Under the pieces are notes generated by a model. It saw nothing but the letters and a program-made list of their open reading frames with translations, was not told the DNA's origin and did not search any database. A stretch of DNA of 5,168 bases from Aromatoleum sp. (lineage in GTDB: Bacteria; Pseudomonadota; Gammaproteobacteria; Burkholderiales; Casimicrobiaceae), in assembly GCA_010365205.1 (NCBI GenBank), contig JAAFGU010000199.1:1-5168 (forward strand). Reading direction: 5' to 3'. The translations under genes were made by a program, and so were the position numbers. Below, piece after piece: positions 1 through 5,168 of this stretch. How positions within the stretch are numbered: the first letter of the stretch is position 1; the number at the start of each line of letters is the position of its first letter.

Positions 1-1325
1 CAACACTGTCGGCCAATGCGACCGAGCTTGTTACCGGCGGAGGCGTATTGCCGTTCCGGCTGGTGCCGAAGATTCCGCTGAATCGCTCGTACTTCGATCC
101 GTCGTCGGCGCGGTTTTTCAGCAAACGCGCGGTCACCGCGCGCGGCACCGCTGGCGCCGAGGGCTTCACCGTCCGCACGCTGTGGCCCGAGGATTTTCGG
201 CTGACCGCGGGCGCGCCGCACCGCGCGCTGCCGGCGACAGGATCCCCGGCCAAGTCGCTGCGGGGCCTGATGCGCGAGGAAAACCGCGGCGGTGCGCAGA
301 GCCCGTTCGTCGCGAATACGCTGTGGCAACGTGGGGACGGACAAGCCGACGGACGCGCGGGCGGCGGCGACTGGAGCGGACGCACGGTGCTCGCGTTCAT
401 GGTCAACGGCGCGCAGGGCGACGACGACGAAGCGCACGGCGGGCATTTCGCGATCGTCACCGGCTGCATCGAGACCGACGGCTCGATCGGCAACTGGCTG
501 GTCAACGACTTCTACACGCTCGACGCCGAGAGCGAAAAAGGCATCCTGGCGGCCCCGGTGACGCTGGACAACTATCTGGCGGACCTGAACGCCGGGCAGA
601 GCTGGTACCGCCCGTCGTATATGGTCGTCGCGGTGCTCTCCATTCCGCGTGCCGCCGAGTTGGTGCAATCGGCGTTGGGTCGCGTCTACAACCAGTTCTA
701 CCGGCACCAGCTCAGCTACTACCATCCGGACCAGAACTGCACCAGCATCAGCATCGATACGATGCGCGCGCTGGGCTGGGACGTTCCGGAACGCGGCCCA
801 ACGAGCCGCCTGCTGGCGGTACTGGGTTTTCCGTTCCTCGCCGTCAGGGAAGGATCGATCGCGAAGGCGAAGCTCGCGTTCGATTACCTCGTCACCGATC
901 AGACGCGGATGATGCCGGCCGCGGCGCTGGAGGAAATATTCGGCGGCCTCCTGGCGCTCGGGCGCGATGCCAGCACCGGCCTGCGAGCCGGCGGTCCGCT
1001 CGAGCGGATGCTGGCCGCCGATCTGGACTCGCTCGCGTACCTGCGCTTTCCACAGATACCGTCGAGCCGGGCGCTCGGGGCGGCACCGGCCGTCACGACC
1101 CGGGAATACCGGATGATGGTGCCGGACGACCCGGCGCTGGCGAAGATCGTTCCGGTGCCGCCGCGTCCATTCCCCGGCGAGTTGCGCGATCCCGACCTCA
1201 TCCCTCCACCGCTTCCGCCATCCGAGATCGCGGCGATGGTGTGGGGAGTGGTGCTGATCGTGGGCATCCCGTGGGTCGCGTGGAGGCTGTGGCGGCGCTG
1301 GCGGGGACGGGACGCGGCAACCTAG
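1..1325 (+). CDS. Membrane-anchored protein of unknown function, possible papain-like thiol hydrolase fold (5' end missing)
   Basis: The reading frame (codons begin at base 3) is open to the left edge, so the true start lies outside; 440 residues are visible. A TTG at 48 has GGAGG upstream, but the residues after it carry no signal peptide and the frame stays open beyond it, so I do not take it as the start. The middle holds a GGHFAIVTG motif (His codon at 444) and, 98 residues later, an NCTS motif (Cys codon at 738) followed by a helix-like stretch. A His before an Asn-Cys is the order seen in circularly permuted papain/NlpC-P60-like hydrolases; calling it that is inference. After a proline-rich linker (about 1155-1220) comes one hydrophobic helix (about 1227-1290) and a tail rich in Arg and Trp, which by the positive-inside rule puts the main domain in the periplasm. 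It converges on the arsenic operon with 19 bases between the stop codons. I do not recognise a named family. The coding call is firm; the function is not. Confidence 0.8.
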   Translation, partial: TLSANATELVTGGGVLPFRLVPKIPLNRSYFDPSSARFFSKRAVTARGTAGAEGFTVRTLWPEDFRLTAGAPHRALPATGSPAKSLRGLMREENRGGAQSPFVANTLWQRGDGQADGRAGGGDWSGRTVLAFMVNGAQGDDDEAHGGHFAIVTGCIETDGSIGNWLVNDFYTLDAESEKGILAAPVTLDNYLADLNAGQSWYRPSYMVVAVLSIPRAAELVQSALGRVYNQFYRHQLSYYHPDQNCTSISIDTMRALGWDVPERGPTSRLLAVLGFPFLAVREGSIAKAKLAFDYLVTDQTRMMPAAALEEIFGGLLALGRDASTGLRAGGPLERMLAADLDSLAYLRFPQIPSSRALGAAPAVTTREYRMMVPDDPALAKIVPVPPRPFPGELRDPDLIPPPLPPSEIAAMVWGVVLIVGIPWVAWRLWRRWRGRDAAT

Positions 1326-1355
1326 CGCGCGAAAGTAGCTCGCATCATCGCGCGC
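1325..1355. terminator. Possible hairpin between convergent genes
   Basis: A perfect 8-bp inverted repeat (GCGCGCGA at 1325-1332 and TCGCGCGC at 1348-1355) with a 15-nt loop lies across the junction of the plus-strand gene and acr3, overlapping the last base of one stop codon and all of the other. The position suits a shared terminator, but there is no T-run on either strand and the arms are simple CG alternation, which arises easily in DNA this GC-rich. Confidence 0.25.
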
Positions 1356-2394
1356 CGGCCGCTTCGTACCACGTGCGCGTGGCGCCGACGATCTTGACGA
1401 CCGACAACATCACCGGCACCTCGATCAGCACGCCGACCACGGTGGCCAGCGCCGCGCCGGAGTCGAGCCCGAACAGGCTCACCGCGGTCGCGACGGCCAG
1501 TTCGAAGAAGTTGCTCGCACCGATCAGCGCCGAGGGCCCGGCGATGCAGTGCGCGACGCCCAGCTTTCGGTTGAGGCAATACGCGAGCCCCGCATTGAAA
1601 TAGACCTGGATCAGGATCGGCACCGCGAGTATCGCGATGACCAGCGGCTGCGCGAGAATCTGCTGGCCCTGGAAGCTGAACAGCAGCACGAGCGTGAGCA
1701 GCAGCGCGCCGAGCGAGAGTGGGTGCAGGCGCGTCAGCACCGCCGCGAGGCGGTCCGGGCCGCCGCTCGCGAGCAGGCGGCGGCGCCACAGCTGGCTGAC
1801 GACCACCGGCACCACGATATACAGGACGACGGACAGCGCCGGCGTCTCCCACGGCACGGTGATGTTCGACAATCCGAGCAGCAATGCAACAATGGGCGCG
1901 AACGCGAACAGCATGATCATGTCGTTGAGCGCCACCTGCGACAACGTGAAGTTGGGTTCGCCGTCGGCGAGGTCGCTCCAGACGAACACCATCGCCGTGC
2001 ACGGGGCCGCGGCGAGCAGTATGAGACCCGCGATGTACGCGTCGATCTGCGCCGCAGGCAACCACGGCGCGAACACCTGGCGCACGAAAATCCAGCCCAG
2101 CAGTGCCATCGAAAAGGGCTTGACCGCCCAGTTGATGAACACCGTCACGCCGATGCCGCGCGCATGCCGCTTGACCTCGCCCAGCCGGCCGAAGTCGATC
2201 TTCAGCAGCATCGGCACGATCATCAGCCAGACCAGCAGCGCCACCGGAACGTTCACCTCGGCGAGCTTCATCGCGCCGATCGTCGTCGCGACGCGCGGCA
2301 GCTTCCGGCCAACCGCGATGCCGACGACGATGCAGCCGAACACCCACCACGTCAGGTTGCGTTCGAACGTGCCGATGGCCTTCGCGCCGGCCAT
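1345..2394 (-). CDS. acr3: Arsenite efflux transporter Acr3
   Basis: This 349-residue inner-membrane protein belongs to the ACR3 family of the BART superfamily, which exports arsenite using the proton gradient. About ten hydrophobic helices can be followed from residue 14 to 337. Two residues known to be needed in the family are in place: Cys132 in APCTAMVFVWS (fourth helix region) and Glu298 in GASNFFELAVATA (ninth helix region). The motif GVLIEVPVML near the C-terminus is also typical. The length matches full-size bacterial Acr3, so it looks intact. The ATG at 2394 is preferred because its N-terminus (FERNLTWW) aligns with family starts and the next Met is about 40 residues in. No good Shine-Dalgarno precedes it. 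It begins 3 nt after the arsC stop, so translation probably depends on coupling to arsC. It is the last gene of the arsR-arsI-arsC-acr3 operon. It is not the unrelated ArsB type of pump. Confidence 0.95.
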   Translation of the reverse strand: MAGAKAIGTFERNLTWWVFGCIVVGIAVGRKLPRVATTIGAMKLAEVNVPVALLVWLMIVPMLLKIDFGRLGEVKRHARGIGVTVFINWAVKPFSMALLGWIFVRQVFAPWLPAAQIDAYIAGLILLAAAPCTAMVFVWSDLADGEPNFTLSQVALNDMIMLFAFAPIVALLLGLSNITVPWETPALSVVLYIVVPVVVSQLWRRRLLASGGPDRLAAVLTRLHPLSLGALLLTLVLLFSFQGQQILAQPLVIAILAVPILIQVYFNAGLAYCLNRKLGVAHCIAGPSALIGASNFFELAVATAVSLFGLDSGAALATVVGVLIEVPVMLSVVKIVGATRTWYEAAGAR

Positions 2395-2397
2395 CGC

Positions 2398-2919
2398 CTA
2401 CGCCGCGCTGTCGAGGTCGCGCTTTTTGCCGATTTCGTCCAGCCGCTGCTCGATCGTCAGCCGCTCGAGCTTCGCCAGCGGCAGGCTGGTGAACAGGCGG
2501 AGCCGGTTCAGCAGCACGCGACCTGACTCCGCGAAAGCACGGCGCTTGTGCTCATCGCTGCCTGCCACCGCCGCGGGATCGGGAACGCCCCAGTGCGCCG
2601 TGATCGGCCGGCCAGGCCACACCGGGCAGACTTCACCGGCGGCGTTGTCGCAGACGGTGAACACGAAATCCAGCTGCGGCGCCCCCGGCTGTCCGAACTC
2701 GCTCCAGTTCTTGCTGCGCAGCCCGTCGATCGGCATCCGGTTGGCCGAGAGGTACTCGAGCGCGAACTGATTGACGGTGCCGGTAGGATGCGAGCCGGCG
2801 CTGAACGCCCTGAAGCGACCGACGCCGACCTGGCGCAGAATCGACTCGGCGATGACGCTGCGCGCCGAGTTTCCCGTGCACAGGAAGAGAACGTTGTAGG
2901 GATCCTGCCGCGTCGTCAT
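2398..2919 (-). CDS. arsC: Arsenate reductase ArsC (low-molecular-weight phosphatase fold)
   Basis: This cytoplasmic enzyme of 173 residues reduces arsenate to arsenite, the form Acr3 exports. The N-terminal loop CTGNSARS has the C-x5-R signature of the LMW protein tyrosine phosphatase fold, with nucleophile Cys14 and Arg20. The WGVPDPA motif carries the expected catalytic Asp at 114. Redox cysteines are Cys90 and Cys98 in the segment TVCDNAAGEVCPVWPG. Their C-x7-C spacing is one residue longer than the C-x6-C of Bacillus subtilis or pI258 ArsC, so the electron donor (thioredoxin or glutathione/glutaredoxin) cannot be fixed from sequence alone. A C-terminal helical extension (about 145-170, rich in Leu, Glu and Arg) follows the core. 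The same frame stays open far upstream, but the ATG at 2919 is chosen because the family starts just before this loop. It also lies 2 nt after the arsI stop and has a GGGAGG 12 nt upstream, a rather long spacing. Confidence 0.95.
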   Translation of the reverse strand: MTTRQDPYNVLFLCTGNSARSVIAESILRQVGVGRFRAFSAGSHPTGTVNQFALEYLSANRMPIDGLRSKNWSEFGQPGAPQLDFVFTVCDNAAGEVCPVWPGRPITAHWGVPDPAAVAGSDEHKRRAFAESGRVLLNRLRLFTSLPLAKLERLTIEQRLDEIGKKRDLDSAA

Positions 2920-2921
2920 GA

Positions 2922-3353
2922 TCAGCGTGCGCCTCCCGGCGTCGAGCATGCAGCCGGCGCCGCCGAGGGCGCGTCGCCGTCGAAGTGACGAACCTCGCCC
3001 AGCGTGTGATAGCCCTCCCACGCGACGCCCTGCGGGTCCGTCACCCAGTGCTTGTCGGATTTCACGTAACAGCAACGAGCGCCCGGCTCGTCGCTCACCG
3101 CCGCGGCGTCGGCCGCCGCAAAGCGTTCGCGCACCGCGGCGAGTTCGTTGGCGGAATCGGCCTGCAGGCCCAGATGATTGACCCCGATCCTGCCGCCGCG
3201 CGCCGAGATCGCGAAGTTGAGGCGCGGATCCTCGACCAGCCATTTCGCATAATCCGTCTTGCGCACCGTCGGCTCGGCCCCGAACAGACCGGAATAGAAA
3301 CGGATGCTCTGTTCGAGGTTCTCGACCCCGACGTGCACATGAAAGCGCTTCAT
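2922..3353 (-). CDS. arsI: ArsI-type C-As lyase (ArsI/CadI family, VOC fold)
   Basis: This 143-residue protein of the vicinal oxygen chelate (glyoxalase/dioxygenase) fold should be a non-haem Fe(II) enzyme that cleaves the carbon-arsenic bond of trivalent methylarsenite and related organoarsenicals, yielding arsenite. Visible support: an N-terminal strand with His5 and His7, His60 in GVNHLGLQ, and Glu113 in GVAWEGYHT, matching the His-His-Glu metal site known for ArsI. The vicinal pair Cys94-Cys95 in ARCCYVKSD is where ArsI binds the arsenical. The Cys pair and the operon favour ArsI over the cadmium-induced CadI branch. A short Ala/Pro-rich tail (about 124-143) carries an extra Cys136. The ATG at 3353 is chosen over an ATG at 3422 in the same frame: it has a consensus AGGAGG five bases upstream, and residues before it do not fit the fold. 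Its ATG overlaps the arsR stop as ATGA, so translation is likely coupled. Confidence 0.9.
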   Translation of the reverse strand: MKRFHVHVGVENLEQSIRFYSGLFGAEPTVRKTDYAKWLVEDPRLNFAISARGGRIGVNHLGLQADSANELAAVRERFAAADAAAVSDEPGARCCYVKSDKHWVTDPQGVAWEGYHTLGEVRHFDGDAPSAAPAACSTPGGAR

Positions 3354-3724
3354 GACGACCTCCTCTTGCGGATGGCGGCCGCCGGAACCGCAACCGTTTG
3401 GGATGCGACGGCCGGCACGCACGCGGGATCGCAGGTGCCGCTGTTGCCACAGCAGTTCTCATAGAGGTAGCCGACGAGACCGTTCATCGCTTCGACATCG
3501 GCCCGATACCAGATGAACCGACCGAGCTGCCGCGGGGCGGTGAGGCCGGCATGCGTCAACTCTTTCAGGTGGAAAGACAGCGTCGCCGGTGCGATCCCGA
3601 GGCGCTCGCCGATCACGCCCGCCGGCAGCCCCTCGGGCGCGTGAATGACCAGCAGCCGAAAAATCGCCAGCCGGTTTTCCTGCGCCAGTGCGGCGAGCGC
3701 TCTGAGCGCAGTCTTCGTTTCCAT
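3350..3724 (-). CDS. arsR: Arsenic-responsive repressor ArsR
   Basis: This 124-residue winged-helix repressor of the ArsR/SmtB family leaves its operator when it binds trivalent arsenic. Residues about 5-30 form the dimer and first helices (ALAALAQENRLAIFRLL). The helix-turn-helix is at about 34-56, with recognition helix APATLSFHLKEL, and the wing is around 62-76. The C-terminal ENCCGNSGTC segment gives Cys91, Cys92 and Cys98, the arrangement of the Acidithiobacillus ferrooxidans ArsR type rather than the CxC in the DNA-binding helix of the E. coli plasmid R773 type. A further Cys102 and a 22-residue Ala/Val/basic tail follow. The ATG at 3724 fits family N-termini (METKTALRAL). A TTG at 3760 in frame would add 12 residues but lies in the -35 box of the promoter. 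No Shine-Dalgarno precedes the ATG. It is the first gene of the operon and overlaps arsI by 4 nt. Confidence 0.95.
   Translation of the reverse strand: METKTALRALAALAQENRLAIFRLLVIHAPEGLPAGVIGERLGIAPATLSFHLKELTHAGLTAPRQLGRFIWYRADVEAMNGLVGYLYENCCGNSGTCDPACVPAVASQTVAVPAAAIRKRRSS
3359..3364 (-). promoter_or_regulatory. Ribosome binding site of arsI
   Basis: A perfect AGGAGG on the minus strand, 5 nt before the ATG at 3353, lies inside the last codons of arsR. It decides the arsI start against the upstream in-frame ATG at 3422. It is the best Shine-Dalgarno in the operon, which suggests arsI is translated well even though arsR itself lacks one. Confidence 0.85.
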
Positions 3725-3740
3725 ATTTCGAATAATATGG
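3721..3740. promoter_or_regulatory. Candidate ArsR operator
   Basis: A perfect inverted repeat with 7-bp arms (CCATATT at 3721-3727 and AATATGG at 3734-3740) and a 6-nt centre covers the -10 box and the arsR start codon. ArsR-family repressors bind such short dyads over their own promoters and block RNA polymerase. The assignment to ArsR rests on position and symmetry. A related ATCGAA lies upstream in the spacer region, so the true footprint may extend towards the -35 box. Confidence 0.65.
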
Positions 3741-3760
3741 AAACATTGTTCGATAGTCAA
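3732..3760 (-). promoter_or_regulatory. Sigma70-type promoter of the ars operon
   Basis: On the minus strand, TTGACT (3760-3755) and TATTAT (3737-3732) are separated by exactly 17 nt, a near-consensus -35/-10 pair in an A/T-rich island within otherwise GC-rich DNA. Only 7 nt lie between the -10 box and the arsR ATG, so transcription should begin at or within a few bases of the start codon. That explains the missing ribosome binding site. Confidence 0.8.
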
Positions 3761-3782
3761 GCCCGGCGCAGCCCCGCCGGGC
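3761..3782 (-). terminator. Probable terminator hairpin after the secreted-protein gene
   Basis: A perfect 8-bp GC-rich inverted repeat (GCCCGGCG at 3761-3768 and CGCCGGGC at 3775-3782) with a 6-nt loop starts about 20 nt after the stop at 3803. It directly abuts the -35 box of the ars promoter. The bases that follow on the minus strand (TTGACTATCG) are only weakly T-rich, so termination may be partial or Rho-assisted. Confidence 0.5.
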
Positions 3783-3802
3783 CACTTGTGGTCGAACCGG
3801 GA

Positions 3803-4432
3803 TCAGGACTTGGGCGTGTATTTCGTCAGCTGCGACTCGGTCTTCTCGCGCGTCGACCCGCTGTCGCGCGACCGGGTCGTCGTCTCGCGGTGGATTTTGG
3901 CGATGGAATTGACCTTGGGGCAGTACCAGTACGTCTCGTTCATCGTGTAGTTGTACGAGGCCTTGTACGTGATCTCCGATTTGCCGTCGACCTTGAAGCA
4001 ATCGAAGGTTCCGGCGGGCACCGTCACCGGCTCGTAGGCGACGACTTTGTAGCTGTTGCGCTGATCCATGATGATATTGGTTCCGGTCTTCGTCGTGAAC
4101 GACCATTCGGCCCCGACCCGCATCGGAAACTTGAACGGCGTGCGGCTGTATTCGGCGCCGCGCGGATCGATGAAGTTCCACGAGATATCGTACTGCTGGG
4201 TCTTGTCGGGGCCGGTCTGAACGTCCGCTACGCCGTCCGCGCCCACGGCGACAATCCGTCGCGACCAGATGCTTTCCTTGCCGGAATCGGTCGATTGGGT
4301 GAACACCCACTGATCACCGACCTTCAGTGTCGGCTTCTCGGCGACCTCTTGGCCCATCGCCGCACAGAACGGCAACGTCAGCAACGCCCCGAGGGCGAAA
4401 GCGCGCGCAAGGCGAAAGCGTGCAGAGTTCAT
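3803..4432 (-). CDS. Secreted protein of unknown function
   Basis: This 209-residue protein has a clear Sec signal peptide: basic start (NSARFRLAR), hydrophobic core (about 11-23) and a likely signal peptidase I site after Gly27 (AMG/Q). The residues before Cys23 (LPF) do not make a lipobox. The mature part is rich in beta strands with many Trp and Tyr residues, including KVGDQWVF, GAEWSF and VTVPAGTFDCFKV. The VPAGTFD-type turn recurs in uncharacterised periplasmic beta-rich proteins, but I cannot name a family. Cys144 and Cys171 could form a disulfide in the periplasm. The C-terminus (about 184-209) is polar, with many Thr, Ser and charged residues. The ATG at 4432 follows AAGGAA at a 6-nt spacing. 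It lies upstream of the ars operon on the same strand but is separated from it by a hairpin and a new promoter, and nothing in it suggests arsenic binding. Confidence 0.85.
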   Translation of the reverse strand: MNSARFRLARAFALGALLTLPFCAAMGQEVAEKPTLKVGDQWVFTQSTDSGKESIWSRRIVAVGADGVADVQTGPDKTQQYDISWNFIDPRGAEYSRTPFKFPMRVGAEWSFTTKTGTNIIMDQRNSYKVVAYEPVTVPAGTFDCFKVDGKSEITYKASYNYTMNETYWYCPKVNSIAKIHRETTTRSRDSGSTREKTESQLTKYTPKS

Positions 4433-4518
4433 TTTTCGTTCCTTTCATGGCGTAGAAAACGGTCCGGCGAGACGGCGGGCGCGAGGAAACCAAACCGAGT
4501 CGCTGGCGAAGCGTATTC

Positions 4519-4547
4519 ACAATACGGAACTTGCCCACCGGCCGCAA
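4519..4547 (-). promoter_or_regulatory. Possible promoter of the secreted-protein gene, with inverted repeat
   Basis: TTGCGG (4547-4542) and TATTGT (4524-4519) on the minus strand are spaced by 17 nt, a moderate match to sigma70 boxes. This would give a leader of roughly 80 nt before the ATG at 4432. The -10 box lies within a 6-bp inverted repeat (CGTATT at 4512-4517 and AATACG at 4521-4526, 3-nt centre), which could be an operator. The -35 match is weak, so this is tentative. Confidence 0.35.
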
Positions 4548-4549
4548 TT

Positions 4550-4570
4550 CTCGCGTGGCCGAGGCGCGAG
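4550..4570 (-). terminator. Possible terminator hairpin after the MFS gene
   Basis: A 6-bp inverted repeat (CTCGCG at 4550-4555 and CGCGAG at 4565-4570) with a 9-nt loop lies about 45 nt beyond the MFS stop codon and just before the possible promoter of the next gene. No T-run follows on the minus strand, so it is weak as an intrinsic terminator. Confidence 0.25.
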
Positions 4571-4613
4571 ACGGCGTCGCTCACCGCAGCCGAACCGGAC
4601 TAGCGCTGGAACC

Positions 4614-5168
4614 CTAGCGCCGCGATGCCCCAACCGCCAGCCGGAACGCGCCGAGCGCCCCCAGGGCGAGCAGGAGTAACGCGTAGGGCGTGATCGTGCG
4701 TGCCGGATCGAACGCGAAGAGCAGCGTCAGCGCCACGGGTGCTATCGCCTTCAGGATGAACTGCGGGCGCGCGAGGCGACCCAGCAGCGCGCCATAACCA
4801 CGGGTGTCGAAGAGCTCCGCCGGGACCGTTCCGCGCGCGATCGTCATCACGCCGTTGCTCCAGCCGTACGGGATCGCAAACCCCAGCGCGACGATCCACA
4901 CGCCATGCACCTGCGTGAAGATCGCCAGCGACGCCGCCATCAGCGCGAACGCAAGCGTGCCCACCGCCCGCGCGCGCACGTGGCGCCCGAACGCGAACTC
5001 CATGATCCTGCCCGCCACCTGCATCGGTCCGATCAGCGACCCGACCAGCACCGCGTCGCGCGCGCTCAAACCGGTGGCCGTCAGCAGCCCGATCAGATGC
5101 GCGGCCATCGCCGATCCGATGAACGCCGCAAGCGCCAGCGCCGTCGCCAGCCAGCCGAACGTTGCGCC
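4614..5168 (-). CDS. MFS transporter, C-terminal half (5' end missing)
   Basis: The frame is open to the right edge; the ATG at 5108 is internal, because 20 more hydrophobic codons precede it inside the window. The 184 visible residues make about six membrane helices (TM7-TM12 of a 12-helix major facilitator), for example LATALALAAFIGSAMAAHL, VGSLIGPMQVAGRIMEFAF, and TPYALLLLALGALGAF at the end. A short basic C-terminus (GASRR) follows the last helix, as expected for a cytoplasmic tail. The GPMQVAGR segment after the first visible helix resembles uncharacterised proteobacterial MFS permeases. The substrate cannot be told from this half. It lies two genes from the ars operon with likely transcription breaks between, so I do not assign it to arsenic export (for example ArsJ). 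It is on the same strand as the secreted-protein gene, 181 nt upstream of that gene's start. Confidence 0.85.
   Translation of the reverse strand, partial: GATFGWLATALALAAFIGSAMAAHLIGLLTATGLSARDAVLVGSLIGPMQVAGRIMEFAFGRHVRARAVGTLAFALMAASLAIFTQVHGVWIVALGFAIPYGWSNGVMTIARGTVPAELFDTRGYGALLGRLARPQFILKAIAPVALTLLFAFDPARTITPYALLLLALGALGAFRLAVGASRR

Noticed and set aside
182..1603. Long plus-strand open frame overlapping the first gene and the end of acr3
   Set aside because: It is an out-of-frame shadow rich in Arg, Gly and Ala, with no fold-like pattern, while the overlapping frames have recognisable structure and codon bias.
1549..2770. Two plus-strand open frames antisense to acr3 and arsC (1549-2526 and 1637-2770)
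   Set aside because: Composition is that of antisense GC-rich DNA (His/Arg/Gln-rich or Ser/Arg-rich), and both lie opposite the clear Acr3 and ArsC sequences.
3354..3422. Longer ArsI start at 3422
   Set aside because: It would add 23 residues ahead of the first strand of the VOC fold, whereas the ATG at 3353 has a consensus ribosome binding site.
2920..3462. N-terminal extension of ArsC in the same open frame
   Set aside because: The extension lies over arsI in another frame, is Arg/Gly-rich and unlike any ArsC; the ATG at 2919 gives a normal-length protein.
3725..3760. Longer ArsR start at the TTG at 3760
   Set aside because: That TTG is the beginning of the -35 box, so the codon would not be in the transcript; family proteins start at the downstream Met.
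4603..4620. Short inverted repeat (GCGCT/AGCGC) at the MFS stop codon as a terminator
   Set aside because: Only 5 bp, overlaps the stop codon and has no following T-run; this can occur by chance in GC-rich DNA.
4614..5168. Assignment of the MFS gene as ArsJ or another arsenical exporter
   Set aside because: Only the C-terminal half is visible, there is no adjacent gapdh-like gene, and likely transcription breaks separate it from the ars operon.

Overview
The window is high-GC, with codons strongly biased to G or C at the third position. The gene families fit a proteobacterial chromosome, most likely Betaproteobacteria (Burkholderiales-like) or a related gammaproteobacterium. This placement is inferred from composition and from the type of arsenic genes; there is no rRNA or other phylogenetic marker here. 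I see no tRNA, rRNA, IS element, CRISPR array or attachment site.

Layout, left to right. (1) The 3' part of a plus-strand gene (1-1325, open at the left edge) encodes a protein with a possible thiol-hydrolase-like domain and a single C-terminal membrane helix. (2) Convergent to it lies a four-gene minus-strand arsenic resistance operon transcribed arsR-arsI-arsC-acr3 (3724 down to 1345). The genes are packed with a 4-nt overlap, a 2-nt gap and a 3-nt gap. (3) Upstream of arsR, also on the minus strand, is a gene for a secreted protein of unknown function (4432-3803). (4) The right edge holds the C-terminal six-helix half of an MFS transporter, also on the minus strand (5168-4614, open at the right edge).

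How the arsenic genes work together. ArsR is a trivalent-arsenical-sensing repressor with a C-terminal cysteine site. ArsC reduces arsenate to arsenite. Acr3 exports arsenite across the inner membrane. ArsI is a C-As lyase that would demethylate trivalent methylarsenicals (and similar organoarsenicals) to arsenite for export. No arsM, arsH or arsP is visible, so the substrate of ArsI would have to come from outside the cell or from genes elsewhere.

The clearest regulatory signal is a strong sigma70-type promoter (TTGACT, 17-nt spacer, TATTAT) whose -10 box ends only 7 nt before the arsR ATG. A 7-bp-arm inverted repeat covers both the -10 box and the start codon. This predicts a leaderless or nearly leaderless arsR mRNA under direct ArsR repression. 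A GC-rich hairpin directly abuts the -35 box and probably separates the operon from the secreted-protein gene. Apart from this, the window is a fairly ordinary accessory region; I found no convincing new multi-gene system.
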